From: UBA2031 sp037189985
Lineage (GTDB): Bacteria; Pseudomonadota; Gammaproteobacteria; Pseudomonadales; Moraxellaceae
Length of the DNA stretch: 64,000 nt
Assembly (NCBI GenBank): GCA_037189985.1
Contig: JBBCJX010000005.1
Location: 10,659-74,658, forward strand
Reading direction: 5' to 3'
Shown: positions 20,810 to 29,458 of the stretch, piece by piece
Layout: each line of letters starts with the position of its first letter
Numbering within the stretch: position 1 is the stretch's first letter
Notes under the pieces: model-generated
The model's input: the letters and a program-made list of their open reading frames with translations, nothing else
Database searches by the model: none
Told to the model about the DNA's origin: nothing
Made by a program: the position numbers and the translations under genes

Positions 20810-21079
20810 ATGTCCTTAACCGCACAGCAAAAAGCGGAAGTTGTTGCAAAGTTCGCCCGTGGTCAGGGTGATACGGGATCTCCGGAAGTGCAGGTGGCCC
20901 TGCTGAGTGCGCAGATCGACGATCTGCAGTCCCACTTCAAGGCCCACAAGCATGACCATCATTCTCGTCGTGGCCTGATCCGCATGGTAAACCAGCGTCG
21001 CAAGCTGCTGGATTACCTGAACAGCAAGGACAATTCTCGCTATGTGGCACTGATCCAGACTCTGGGTCTGCGTCGCTGA
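20810..21079 (+). CDS. rpsO: 30S ribosomal protein S15
   Basis: Primary 16S rRNA-binding protein of the 30S platform. The protein has exactly 89 residues from ATG 20810, the family length, with GGAG nine bases upstream. Conserved motifs: DTGSPEVQVALL (20-31), HFKAHKHDHHSRRGL (about 38-52) and LLDYL. The 39 codons available upstream fall in the leader and are not S15. It is followed by a strong terminator and then pnp, the conserved order. Confidence 0.97.
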   Translation: MSLTAQQKAEVVAKFARGQGDTGSPEVQVALLSAQIDDLQSHFKAHKHDHHSRRGLIRMVNQRRKLLDYLNSKDNSRYVALIQTLGLRR

Positions 21080-21087
21080 GTGAGTGG

Positions 21088-21119
21088 CCCGGGGAGCGTT
21101 CGCGCTCCCCGGGTTTTTT
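21088..21119 (+). terminator. rpsO terminator
   Basis: A perfect 11-bp stem CCCGGGGAGCG, TTCG tetraloop, CGCTCCCCGGG, followed by six T. Confidence 0.93.
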
Positions 21120-21192
21120 CTGCCAGCTGGGAAAGCCCGATGGCAAGAAGGCAGGCCTTAAAGCCTGTCAGTAAAATCGAAGCGCCTTTGGA

Positions 21193-21245
21193 GAGGCTTC
21201 TAACAGATGCCATGTGCCTTCTGCATGTCATCTGTTAGGGGCCTC
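21193..21245 (+). promoter_or_regulatory. pnp leader stem-loop, candidate RNase III/PNPase autoregulation site
   Basis: An 18-bp uninterrupted helix (21193-21209 with 21229-21245, two G.T wobbles), one C/T mismatch, then four more pairs (CATG/CATG) and a nine-base loop. It ends 62 nt before the pnp ATG. In E. coli a long pnp leader duplex is cut by RNase III and then trimmed by PNPase to repress pnp; this is the structural equivalent. Confidence 0.7.
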
Positions 21246-21307
21246 CGACGGCAAAACGGACGTGGCAGGTGCCCGTCCATTCTGGATACAAAGAGGAACC
21301 TGAAAAA

Positions 21308-23416
21308 ATGTTCAAGATCGTTCGCAAGGAATTCCAGTTCGGCCAGCAGACGGTAGTGCTGGAAACAGGTCGTATCGCCCGCCAGGCATCATCGGTGCTG
21401 GTCACCATGGGCGGTGTGACTGTGCTGGTTGCCGTTGTTGGCAACAAGAAGGTCAAGCCGGGGCAGGATTTCTTCCCCATGACCGTGAATTACCAGGAAA
21501 AGACTTATGCCGCTGGCCGCATTCCCGGTGGTTATTTCAAGCGAGAAGGCCGTCCGACCGAAAAGGAAACGCTGACATCGCGCCTGATCGACCGCCCCAT
21601 TCGTCCGCTGTTCCCGGAAGGCTTCATCAACGAAGTGCAGATCACGGCGACGGTCGTTTCTTCCGACAAGCTGACTGATCCGGACATCGCCGCCATTCTC
21701 GGCGCTTCCGCTGCCCTGTCGATTTCCGGCCTGCCCTTCAATGGCCCGATTGCCGGTGCCCGCGTGGCCTACATCAACAGCGAGTACATCGTTAACCCGA
21801 CCTACGAGCAGTTGAAGGAATCTGACCTTGATCTGGTGGTTGCCGGTACTGACAAGGCCGTGCTCATGGTCGAATCCGAAGCCAAGGAACTCAGCGAAGA
21901 TGAAATGCTGGGTGCCGTGCTCTTCGGTCATGATGAAATGCAGGTTGCCATCACCGCGATCAAGGAGTTTGCGGCCGAAGTGGGTACGCCACGCTGGGAC
22001 TGGGCGGCTCCTGAAAAGAATGAAACCCTGAAGGCTGCACTGAAGGGCGCTTTCGAAGCGGCCATTTCGACTGCCTATACGATCCGCGAAAAGCAGGATC
22101 GCTACAGCAAGCTGGATGAAATCAAGAAACAGGCTCTGGCCCAGTTCGCTCCAGAAGGTGGAGATTTCAGCGCTGATGAAGTGGAAGAGCTGTTCGAGGA
22201 CCTGAAGTACCGCACCGTGCGCGACAACATCCTCAGCGGCAAGCCGCGTATCGATGGTCGCGACACCAAGACCGTGCGCCAGATCGCTATCGAAGTCGGT
22301 GTGCTTCCCAAGGTGCACGGTTCCGCGCTGTTCACGCGTGGTGAAACCCAGGCCATCGTTACTGCCACGCTCGGTGGTTCGCGCGATGCCATGATGATCG
22401 ATGCGCTGGAAGGCACGCGTACCGACCACTTCATGCTGCATTACAACTTCCCTGCTTACTCCGTGGGTGAAACAGGTCGCGAGTCTGGCCCCAAGCGTCG
22501 TGAAATCGGCCACGGCCGTCTCGCCCGTCGCGGTGTGCAGCCCATGCTGCCGGCTGCTGAGAAATTCCCCTATGCCATCCGCGTGGTCTCCGACATCACC
22601 GAATCCAATGGTTCTTCTTCCATGGCTTCGATCTGCGGCGCTTCGCTCGCCCTGATGGATGCCGGTGTGCCCGTGAAGGCGCCAGTGGCTGGTATCGCCA
22701 TGGGTCTGGTGAAGGAAGGCAACCGCTTTGCCGTGCTCACCGACATTCTCGGCGACGAAGATCACCTCGGCGACATGGACTTCAAGGTGGCCGGCACTGC
22801 CCACGGCGTGACCGCGCTGCAGATGGACATCAAGATCGAAGGCATCAACGAGGAGATCATGGAGACGGCGCTGGCCCAGGCTCGTGACGGTCGTCTGCAC
22901 ATCCTCAAGGCTATGAATGAGGTGCTGCCAGCCTCCCGTTCCGAAGTGAATGGCAATGCCCCGACCTACGCCACCATCAACATCAATCCGGAAAAGATTC
23001 GTGATGTGATCGGCAAGGGCGGTTCCATGATCCGTTCCATCTGTGAAGAGACCAAGGCCACCATCGATATCGACGATACCGGTTTGGTGCGTATTTACGG
23101 CGAGACCAAGGGTGCCACGCAGGCTGCATTGGCCAAGGTGCAGGCCATCACTGCAGAAGTGGAAGTGGGCACCATCTATGAGGGCAAGGTTGCCCGCATC
23201 GTGGACTTCGGCGCCTTCGTCACCATCCTGCCAGGCACGGATGGTCTCGTGCACATTTCCCAGATTGCCAGCGAGCGTGTGGAAAATGTTGCCGACTACC
23301 TGAAGGAAGGCCAGATCGTGAAGGTCAAGGTGCTAGATGTGGACCAGCGTGGACGCATCAAGCTGTCCATGAAGGAACTGGCCAACGCCGAGGCAGCTCC
23401 CGCCGCCGACGCCTGA
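21308..23416 (+). CDS. pnp: Polyribonucleotide nucleotidyltransferase (PNPase)
   Basis: Phosphorolytic 3'-5' exoribonuclease of the RNA degradosome. The protein has 702 residues from ATG 21308 (MFKIVRKEFQFGQQTVVLETGR), with GAGGA upstream. It has two RNase PH-like cores (about 10-220 and 310-540, with FTRGETQA and the SSMASICGASLA active-site region), a KH domain near 555-590 (IGKGGSMI) and an S1 domain near 620-690. Thirteen in-frame codons upstream are not conserved. Confidence 0.97.
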   Translation: MFKIVRKEFQFGQQTVVLETGRIARQASSVLVTMGGVTVLVAVVGNKKVKPGQDFFPMTVNYQEKTYAAGRIPGGYFKREGRPTEKETLTSRLIDRPIRPLFPEGFINEVQITATVVSSDKLTDPDIAAILGASAALSISGLPFNGPIAGARVAYINSEYIVNPTYEQLKESDLDLVVAGTDKAVLMVESEAKELSEDEMLGAVLFGHDEMQVAITAIKEFAAEVGTPRWDWAAPEKNETLKAALKGAFEAAISTAYTIREKQDRYSKLDEIKKQALAQFAPEGGDFSADEVEELFEDLKYRTVRDNILSGKPRIDGRDTKTVRQIAIEVGVLPKVHGSALFTRGETQAIVTATLGGSRDAMMIDALEGTRTDHFMLHYNFPAYSVGETGRESGPKRREIGHGRLARRGVQPMLPAAEKFPYAIRVVSDITESNGSSSMASICGASLALMDAGVPVKAPVAGIAMGLVKEGNRFAVLTDILGDEDHLGDMDFKVAGTAHGVTALQMDIKIEGINEEIMETALAQARDGRLHILKAMNEVLPASRSEVNGNAPTYATININPEKIRDVIGKGGSMIRSICEETKATIDIDDTGLVRIYGETKGATQAALAKVQAITAEVEVGTIYEGKVARIVDFGAFVTILPGTDGLVHISQIASERVENVADYLKEGQIVKVKVLDVDQRGRIKLSMKELANAEAAPAADA

Positions 23417-23468
23417 AGGCTGGTCACGGAGGGTGTACAAAAATGCACCCTCATGACAGCAAAAAGCC

Positions 23469-23496
23469 AAAAAAGCCGCCTTAAGGCGGCTTTTTT
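23469..23496 (+). terminator. pnp terminator
   Basis: AAAAAAGCCGCC, loop TTAA, GGCGGCTTTTTT, beginning about 50 bp after the pnp stop. Confidence 0.92.
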
Positions 23497-23604
23497 GTTT
23501 CCGGGGGTGATGCTATCTTTGCCGGGCTCCGCTATCCGTGCGCCTCCGATTCCAATTAAAAGCGCCCGGGCCGCCATTAATAAGAAAAATTCTGGGAGAT
23601 CACC

Positions 23605-24642
23605 ATGAAGGTGAAAAGCCTGCTCCGCATGGGCACCATCGGTATTTTCGTGACAGGCATGGCCCTGTTGTCCGGCTGTTCCCAGATCAACAAGACCGGG
23701 GCTAACGTTGCCTTGCGCTTTGCTGAAAAGCATCTGATTCCACCCCTGTTCAAGATTGATGACGTACAGATGGCCTGCTTGGCTGGCGAATCCATGACGC
23801 CGTTGATCCTTGCCACCCAGGGCATGAAGGCCGACCCGCACCAGATTTCCGTACTCCTCTACGCTTCCGCTGGCGTATGTGCCGAGCAGCGTGCTTTCGA
23901 GTATGAGCTGCGTTATCTGCGCTCTTCGCGCGCCAACCTTATCGATGATGCCCAGGATGCCCGCGTGATGCAGAAGCGTGAGGCCGAGTTGGCTGCCCGT
24001 CGCCAGTATGCCGGCTACAAGCATCTCGAAGCCTATTTCGAGGTGGGCAAGAAAGCTCAGATTGGCAGCAAATGCCCCAAGTTCAAGCGTGAGTTCGACG
24101 AATTTGTCTACATGATGGGCCTTATCGAAGGCATGCAGGCCATGGTGAACGACATTGCTGCACAGCAGGTGGTGGGCGTGCCCAAGGACATCGCTGCCAA
24201 GGTCGAGCGCGCCATGCAGTGCCTGGACAACAACAAGTGGTGGGGTACACCCATGGCCACCCGTGCCGTGATCTGGACCCTGCTGCCGGGTGCCGGCGAA
24301 GGCAAGGGCGACCCTTGGGAAACCATCAAGCAGAACATGCGTGTAGCGGACCGCACCGGCGTTCGTCTGCCCTATGCCCTTTATGCCATGGCTGCCCAGG
24401 CCAAGGGCGACGAAGCGCTGATGCGTGATGCCATCAAGGCCTATGCCGCGACCCAGGATGCCGCACTCAACCCTGACTACCGCATGGTCGACGCACTGGC
24501 CGGCATGATCGTCTATAACGTTTCTGACCGGTACTGGACCGAAAAGACCGGCAGCCGTACACCGCCGGGCAGCCTCGGACGTTTCTGGGATGACGCGCCT
24601 GCCCAGCAGGATGACGGTATTGAGATTGATGACCTGCTGTAA
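23605..24642 (+). CDS. Predicted lipoprotein paired with the AdeT-like protein
   Basis: A 345-residue exported lipoprotein: a basic N-terminus, hydrophobic core and lipobox LLSGC with the lipidated Cys at 25. The mature part is largely alpha-helical, with a conserved-looking MACLAGESMTP segment near 56-66 and scattered cysteines (positions in the CLAGE, VCAEQ, SKCPKF and QCLDNN segments). I recognise no catalytic motif. It may be related to the TatT-like lipoproteins that accompany TRAP-type binding proteins, but this is weak. The next gene, 36 bp downstream, encodes a periplasmic solute-binding-like protein, so the two probably work together in the envelope. Confidence 0.8.
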   Translation: MKVKSLLRMGTIGIFVTGMALLSGCSQINKTGANVALRFAEKHLIPPLFKIDDVQMACLAGESMTPLILATQGMKADPHQISVLLYASAGVCAEQRAFEYELRYLRSSRANLIDDAQDARVMQKREAELAARRQYAGYKHLEAYFEVGKKAQIGSKCPKFKREFDEFVYMMGLIEGMQAMVNDIAAQQVVGVPKDIAAKVERAMQCLDNNKWWGTPMATRAVIWTLLPGAGEGKGDPWETIKQNMRVADRTGVRLPYALYAMAAQAKGDEALMRDAIKAYAATQDAALNPDYRMVDALAGMIVYNVSDRYWTEKTGSRTPPGSLGRFWDDAPAQQDDGIEIDDLL

Positions 24643-24678
24643 GCAAGCCCTGAAACAAGAAGTACAGGAGTATCACGC

Positions 24679-25701
24679 ATGCAAATAATGAACAGTTTTT
24701 CCCGTAGTGCCCGCCTCCTGCTGGCGGGCACGGCTCTCGCCCTGTCCCTGCCTGCTGCGGCAGCGCCAGCCACCCAGACACTTTGTGTATGGGATATCTC
24801 CGGCACGCAGGGCGATGTCTTCAACATGATGAAGGACTACCGGCTGGCAGCTGCCCGCTGGGGCGCCAACATCGAGCTCAAGCCTTACACCGACGAGCGC
24901 ATTGCCTCTGACGACTTCAAGGCTGGCCAGTGTGATGCCGTGATCATGACTGGTCTGCGTGGACGTCAGTTCAACGGCTTCAGTGGCAGCCTGGATTCAC
25001 TGGGCTCTATGCCGACCTATGACCACGTGAAGAAGGTGCTGGCCACCCTTGCCAAGCCGAATGCGGCGCAGCTGATGGTGAGCGGCAACTACGAAGTGGG
25101 TGGTATTGCTCCCATGGGAGCCGCCTACCTGTTCGTGAACGACCGCAGCATCAATAGCGTCGGCAAGCTCTCCGGCAAGAAGATCGCCGTGATGGATTAC
25201 GACAAGGCCCAGGCCAAGATGGTGCAGAAGGTCGGTGCCCAGCCTGTTGCTTCCGATGTGATGAATTTCGCCGGCAAGTTCAACAACGGCTCCGTGGACA
25301 TCATTGGTGCACCGGCCGCAGCGTTCAAGCCGCTGGAGCTCTTCAAGGGTTTGGGGACAAAGGGTGCGATTGCCCAGTTCCCGCTGGTGCAGATTTCCCT
25401 GCAGCTTTACATCCGTCGTGATCGTTTCCCGGAAGGGTTTGGTCAGAAGTCGCGCGAGTACATGTACTCGCAGATGGACCGTGCACTGAAGCTGGTCGAT
25501 ACGGCTGAAAAGGAAATCGACAAGCGCTTCTGGATGCAGATTCCGGAAGCCGACCAGGAGAAATACACCATCATGATCCGCGAGTCGCGTATCTCGCTGA
25601 CCAATGATGGTATCTATGACAAGCGCGCCATGCGTCTGCTCAAGCAGGTACGTTGCCAGATCAAGCCTGCTGAAGCAGAGTGCTCGCAAAGTCAGGAGTG
25701 A
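24679..25701 (+). CDS. AdeT1/2-like putative periplasmic solute-binding protein
   Basis: 340 residues with a signal peptide (helix about 9-27, likely cleaved after PAAA). The mature start, LCVWDISGTQGDVFNMMKDY, the motif VMDYDKAQAKMVQKVGA (about 172-188) and an overall periplasmic-binding-protein-like layout resemble the AdeT1/AdeT2 family known from Acinetobacter, which has been described as a putative solute-binding or efflux-associated component. The function is unproven. ATG 24679 has AGGAG eight bases upstream. It is in an apparent operon with the preceding lipoprotein gene and ends in a strong terminator. Confidence 0.8.
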   Translation: MQIMNSFSRSARLLLAGTALALSLPAAAAPATQTLCVWDISGTQGDVFNMMKDYRLAAARWGANIELKPYTDERIASDDFKAGQCDAVIMTGLRGRQFNGFSGSLDSLGSMPTYDHVKKVLATLAKPNAAQLMVSGNYEVGGIAPMGAAYLFVNDRSINSVGKLSGKKIAVMDYDKAQAKMVQKVGAQPVASDVMNFAGKFNNGSVDIIGAPAAAFKPLELFKGLGTKGAIAQFPLVQISLQLYIRRDRFPEGFGQKSREYMYSQMDRALKLVDTAEKEIDKRFWMQIPEADQEKYTIMIRESRISLTNDGIYDKRAMRLLKQVRCQIKPAEAECSQSQE

Positions 25702-25714
25702 TCCTGTCGTGAAA

Positions 25715-25741
25715 AAAAGCCCCTGCAAGCAGGGGCTTTTT
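25715..25741 (+). terminator. Terminator after the AdeT-like gene
   Basis: AAAAGCCCCTGC, two-base loop, GCAGGGGCTTTTT, beginning 13 bp after the stop codon. Confidence 0.92.
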
Positions 25742-25799
25742 CATGACCCCACGATTTTCATGACCCACTGTTCAAGAAAAACCGGAATACAGGACGATA

Positions 25800-26477
25800 A
25801 TGAAGCTTTTGAAGTTGCTTTTGTCATTCAGTCTTTTGACCATGTTGGGGATGACGCAGGCATGGAGTGATGAGGGCTGGTCGCTGGCGCGTGATCGTGA
25901 TGGCATTCAGGTATGGACGCGAGATGTCGCTGACTTTCCCATCCGGGAATTCAAGGCGGTGACAACAGTAAAAAGCAGCCTGAACGGCTTGGTCGGCCTG
26001 ATCATGGATACGGCCAATGCCGGACAGTGGATATACCGTACCAGCCGCGTCGAGCTGTTGCAGCGTGATGATGACAAGGGATATTTCCTTATCCATGTGG
26101 AGACGGATTTTCCCTGGCCACTGACTGACCGCGACGCTGTCGTTGAGGGCAGGATCACCCAAGACGAGAAAACCCGCGTGGTGACAGTGCGCAGTCATTC
26201 ACTGCCGCTCAGCCAATATCCGGCGAAGCCGGATTTCGTTCGCATGCCCGAGATGCAGGGAACCTGGATATTCCGTCCTCTGGATCAGGGGCGTGTTGAG
26301 GTCACCATGCTGGGGAGAGCTGATCCTGGAGGCCGTATTCCGGCAAGCGCGGTCAATCTCCTGATTCATGAGACACCCTACCGCACCTTGCAAGGTTTGC
26401 GGCGGGTGGTGGCTGCTCCGCAATACCAGAAGTCGGTATTGCCGCAGATCAGGGAAGTGACTGACCGCTCCGAGTGA
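25800..26477 (+). CDS. Exported START-domain protein
   Basis: 225 residues with an N-terminal signal peptide (hydrophobic 3-20, cleavage expected near TQAWS). The rest is one START/SRPBCC-type lipid-binding domain: WSLARDRDGIQVWTRDV near 27-43, VETDFPWPLTDRDAVVEG near 100-117, and the C-terminal amphipathic helix. Bacterial START proteins are thought to bind hydrophobic ligands; the ligand is unknown here. It stands alone between two terminators, convergent with panD. Confidence 0.88.
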   Translation: MKLLKLLLSFSLLTMLGMTQAWSDEGWSLARDRDGIQVWTRDVADFPIREFKAVTTVKSSLNGLVGLIMDTANAGQWIYRTSRVELLQRDDDKGYFLIHVETDFPWPLTDRDAVVEGRITQDEKTRVVTVRSHSLPLSQYPAKPDFVRMPEMQGTWIFRPLDQGRVEVTMLGRADPGGRIPASAVNLLIHETPYRTLQGLRRVVAAPQYQKSVLPQIREVTDRSE

Positions 26478-26490
26478 GCGATGTACCATA

Positions 26491-26521
26491 AAAAAACGCC
26501 GGCATTTGCCGGCATTTTTTT
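26491..26521. terminator. Bidirectional terminator, START gene / panD
   Basis: An A-tract, then GCCGGC, loop ATTT, GCCGGC and a T-tract, between the convergent genes. Confidence 0.9.
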
Positions 26522-26541
26522 AGGGCTTGGCGTCAGGAAAC

Positions 26542-26922
26542 TCAGGCGACCTGCACCGGAATGGCATTGGCGCTGTGACTGACCGTGTTGTCCGGGTTGC
26601 AGTAGACCAGGCGTGGCTTGAAGTTGATGAGTTCGTTGGCGGTATAGGCTGCATAGGTGCAGATGATGAGGATATCGTCCACGCCGGCCTTGTGGGCAGC
26701 AGCACCATTGACGGAGATCACGCGCGAACCTTCTTCCGCACGGATGGCATAGGTGGTGAAACGTTCGCCGTTGGTCACGTTGTAAATCTGGATCTGCTCG
26801 TATTCCAGAATGCCGGCGAGGTCCAAGAGATCGCCGTCGATGGCGCAGGAACCTTCATAGTCCAGTTCGGCGTGCGTAACACGGGCGCGATGCAGTTTGG
26901 CTTTCAGCATGGTGCATTGCAT
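26542..26922 (-). CDS. panD: Aspartate 1-decarboxylase precursor
   Basis: Pyruvoyl enzyme making beta-alanine for pantothenate. The protein has 126 residues. The self-cleavage site is Gly24-Ser25 in YEGSCAIDG, where Ser25 becomes the pyruvoyl group; Lys8 and the Tyr/Arg active-site residues (TYAIRAEEGSR) are present, as is GAAAHKA. GGAGGT lies about seven bases before the ATG. It lies downstream of panC on the same strand with a 206-bp gap, so it may have its own promoter there; I could not pick one with confidence. Confidence 0.97.
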   Translation of the reverse strand: MQCTMLKAKLHRARVTHAELDYEGSCAIDGDLLDLAGILEYEQIQIYNVTNGERFTTYAIRAEEGSRVISVNGAAAHKAGVDDILIICTYAAYTANELINFKPRLVYCNPDNTVSHSANAIPVQVA

Positions 26923-27128
26923 GAGGCTTACCTCCGCTCGTGACTGTCATACCGTGGCGACCCGTTGGATCGTGTAGCCACGTAACACTTCCGTCCCGGA
27001 CCGACCGGGCGGGCAATTGTGCCGTAATCGACCGGGGGGTTCAATCCGGCTTAAACATGATTGTCTGACACGGGGGGACATCACGGTGACCAGCCAGACA
27101 GACGTATATCCCCTGTAAATGGAGGCGC

Positions 27129-27977
27129 TCAGGAGAGTTCAAAAGCCAGATTGTCGATCAGGCGTGTGCTGCCGAGCCGGGCGGCCACCAGTATGACCAG
27201 CGCCCGGTCTTCCGGGCCGGCAGCTTCCAGGTCCTGGCGCCGCACCTCCAGGTAGTCGGGTGTGAAACCGCATTTTTCCAGATGGGCAGTGGCGGCAGCA
27301 GCCAGCATGGCGTAGTCGCGTGTACCGTTTTGTATGGCGTTCTTCAGGTTGACCAGTGTCTGGTAAAGCTGGGGCGCTAGGCGACGTTCGTCGGCACTGA
27401 GGAAGCCATTGCGTGAACTCAGTGCAAGCCCGTCTTCTGCGCGCACCGTTGCTGCACCGATGATCTCGACAGGAAAGCAAAGCTCCTGCGTGAAGCGGCG
27501 TATCACGGCGAGTTGCTGATAGTCCTTCTCGCCGAAAAAGGCCATGTCCGGCTGCACGATGTTGAAAAGCTTGCTGACGACAGTGCAGACACCGGTGAAA
27601 TGGCCGGGCCGCGATTTTCCGCAAAGAATGTCCGTGATGCCACTGACATTGACAGTGCTGCTCTGGCTCTTGCCATCCGGATACATTTCGCGCACTTCGG
27701 GTGCGAACAGAATGTCGCAGGAGGCCTCGGCAAGCAGGCTGCTGTCGGCAGTGAGGGTGCGGGGATATTTGTCGAAGTCTTCGTTCACACCAAACTGCGT
27801 GGGATTCACGAAAACGCTGGCCACAACGATATCGGCACGCTGGCGTGCGGTCTTCACAAGAGTGATGTGGCCTTCGTGGAGGTTGCCCATGGTAGGCACG
27901 AAGGCGATGGATTTGCCGGCTTTGCGTGCGGCGCGCAGGGCGGCACGCAGGCCACCGATACTGGTTTCTGTTTTCAT
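27129..27977 (-). CDS. panC: Pantothenate synthetase
   Basis: Joins pantoate and beta-alanine using ATP. The protein has 282 residues. The nucleotidyl-transferase signature FVPTMGNLHEGHITLV (about 26-41, HxGH-type), FVNPTQFG (about 60-67), FGEKDYQQL and the KMSKS-like SSRN segment near 185 are present. It lies 95 bp after panB on the same strand, forming a panB-panC unit, with panD next. Confidence 0.97.
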   Translation of the reverse strand: MKTETSIGGLRAALRAARKAGKSIAFVPTMGNLHEGHITLVKTARQRADIVVASVFVNPTQFGVNEDFDKYPRTLTADSSLLAEASCDILFAPEVREMYPDGKSQSSTVNVSGITDILCGKSRPGHFTGVCTVVSKLFNIVQPDMAFFGEKDYQQLAVIRRFTQELCFPVEIIGAATVRAEDGLALSSRNGFLSADERRLAPQLYQTLVNLKNAIQNGTRDYAMLAAAATAHLEKCGFTPDYLEVRRQDLEAAGPEDRALVILVAARLGSTRLIDNLAFELS

Positions 27978-28072
27978 GATGTTCCGTAGTGCCGTCTTGC
28001 AGAAACTGTTTTGAAAGCGACTCTTTTGTCAGGCATCAACAAGAAAGCATCAAGGATGTATCTGCCGGGAAA

Positions 28073-28870
28073 TTATTCGAAGCAATGCTCCGGTGCCGGA
28101 TAGCTGCCGGATTTCACGGCACTCACATAGGCCTTGAATGCGCCGGAAATTCCGTCGTCGCTGTCGGCAAGGAAGTTCTTCACGAAGCGTGCGGGCTTGC
28201 CGGTGTGCAGTCCCAGCATGTCGTGCAGGACCAGAACCTGGCCGTCGCAGAAAGGCCCGGCACCGATGCCGATCACGGGGGCGGAAACGCTTTCGGTAAT
28301 GCGTTTGCCCAGTTCGGTGGGGACGCATTCCAGCAGCAGCATGGCAACGCCGGCGCGGTCCAGGGCAATGGCTTCAGCGAGCATGGCATCGGCAGCTTCG
28401 CCACGCCCCTGGACTTTGTAGCCGCCGAAAACATTGACGGATTGCGGTGTCAGGCCCATGTGCACGCAACTGGGAATGCCGCCACGGGCTAGTTGCACGA
28501 TGGTATCGGCAAGCCAGGCGCCACCTTCCAGTTTCACCACGTGGGCGCCGGCCTGCATGAGTATGCGGGCACTGTTGAGTGCATCTTCCAGCCGGACACA
28601 GGACATGAACGGCATGTCGGCAATGACAAGGGCACGGCCATTGTTGCCGCGGGCCACGGCCGCCGTGTGATAGGCGATGTCGGCAACGCTGACGGGCAGG
28701 GTGGAGCTTTGCCCCTGCACCACCATTCCCAGCGAGTCGCCGATCAGGATGGTTTCCACGCCGGCTTCGCTCATCACGTGCGTGAAGGTGGCATCGTAGC
28801 TGGTGAGACAGGTGAATTTTTCGCCGCGGGCCTTGAGCTCGCGCAGGGAGGAAAGGGTAACGGACTTCAT
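28073..28870 (-). CDS. panB: 3-methyl-2-oxobutanoate hydroxymethyltransferase
   Basis: First step of pantoate synthesis, transferring a hydroxymethyl group from methylene-tetrahydrofolate. The protein has 265 residues from ATG 28870, chosen because AAGGAG sits eight bases upstream; the frame stays open for 71 more codons but into the folK gene end. Motifs: YDATFTHVMSEAGVETILIGDSLGMV (metal and substrate site, about 24-49) and GIGAGPFCDGQVLV near 200. It clusters with folK, which feeds folate synthesis. Confidence 0.96.
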   Translation of the reverse strand: MKSVTLSSLRELKARGEKFTCLTSYDATFTHVMSEAGVETILIGDSLGMVVQGQSSTLPVSVADIAYHTAAVARGNNGRALVIADMPFMSCVRLEDALNSARILMQAGAHVVKLEGGAWLADTIVQLARGGIPSCVHMGLTPQSVNVFGGYKVQGRGEAADAMLAEAIALDRAGVAMLLLECVPTELGKRITESVSAPVIGIGAGPFCDGQVLVLHDMLGLHTGKPARFVKNFLADSDDGISGAFKAYVSAVKSGSYPAPEHCFE

Positions 28871-28949
28871 GGGCGGCACTCCTTTCATGAACGGGTAGGG
28901 CGGTTTCAGCGGGCCGGGGTGGCTATGGTGGGTCGGGTGACTATGGACG

Positions 28950-29456
28950 TCAATTGCCCCAGCCATCGCCGCTGTGGCGCAGCGAAAGCCCTGTCTGCAG
29001 GCTGGTGGCCTCAAGCGTGATGAGGCTTGTGCCATCCGGCAATGTGGCAGCCGGCCAGATTTCCAGTAGCGGGACAAGGACAAAGTTGCGGTTTTTCAGC
29101 TCGGCATGTGGAACGGTGAGGTCCTTTGTGTCTATCTCGTCGCTGCCATAAAGCAGCAGGTCCAGATCCAGAGTGCGGGCTCCCCAGCGCTCCTTGCGGA
29201 TGCGGTCATGGGCATTCTCGATGACATGCAGGGCTTTGAGCAGTTCATGGGGCGAGAGGGTGGTCTTGAGCCCGGCAACGGCATTGAGGTAGTCGGGCTG
29301 CCCCTGTGGTCCGAGCGGGCTGCTCTGGTACAGGCTGGACAGGGCGACGAGACTGCCGCCGGACAGAGCTTTCAGCGAAGCCACGGCGCTCTTCAGCGTG
29401 GCCTCCGGATTACCCAGGTTGGCTCCCAGACCCAGCCATGCAGTGACAGGGGACAT
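28950..29456 (-). CDS. folK: HPPK, 6-hydroxymethyl-7,8-dihydropterin pyrophosphokinase
   Basis: Transfers pyrophosphate from ATP to hydroxymethyl-dihydropterin, making the substrate of FolP (encoded at 10409). The protein has 168 residues, with GLGANLGNP at the N-terminus, SSLYQSSPLGPQGQPDYLNAV (about 40-60) and the signature ERWGARTLDLDLLLYG (about 88-103) holding the Mg-binding aspartates. Its start lies two bases after the pcnB stop, so pcnB-folK-panB is tightly linked, as in Pseudomonas. Confidence 0.96.
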   Translation of the reverse strand: MSPVTAWLGLGANLGNPEATLKSAVASLKALSGGSLVALSSLYQSSPLGPQGQPDYLNAVAGLKTTLSPHELLKALHVIENAHDRIRKERWGARTLDLDLLLYGSDEIDTKDLTVPHAELKNRNFVLVPLLEIWPAATLPDGTSLITLEATSLQTGLSLRHSGDGWGN

Positions 29457-29458
29457 CT

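Noticed and set aside
21389..23254. A 621-codon minus-strand frame opposite pnp
   Set aside because: Antisense shadow of pnp with low-complexity His/Gly/Asp composition.
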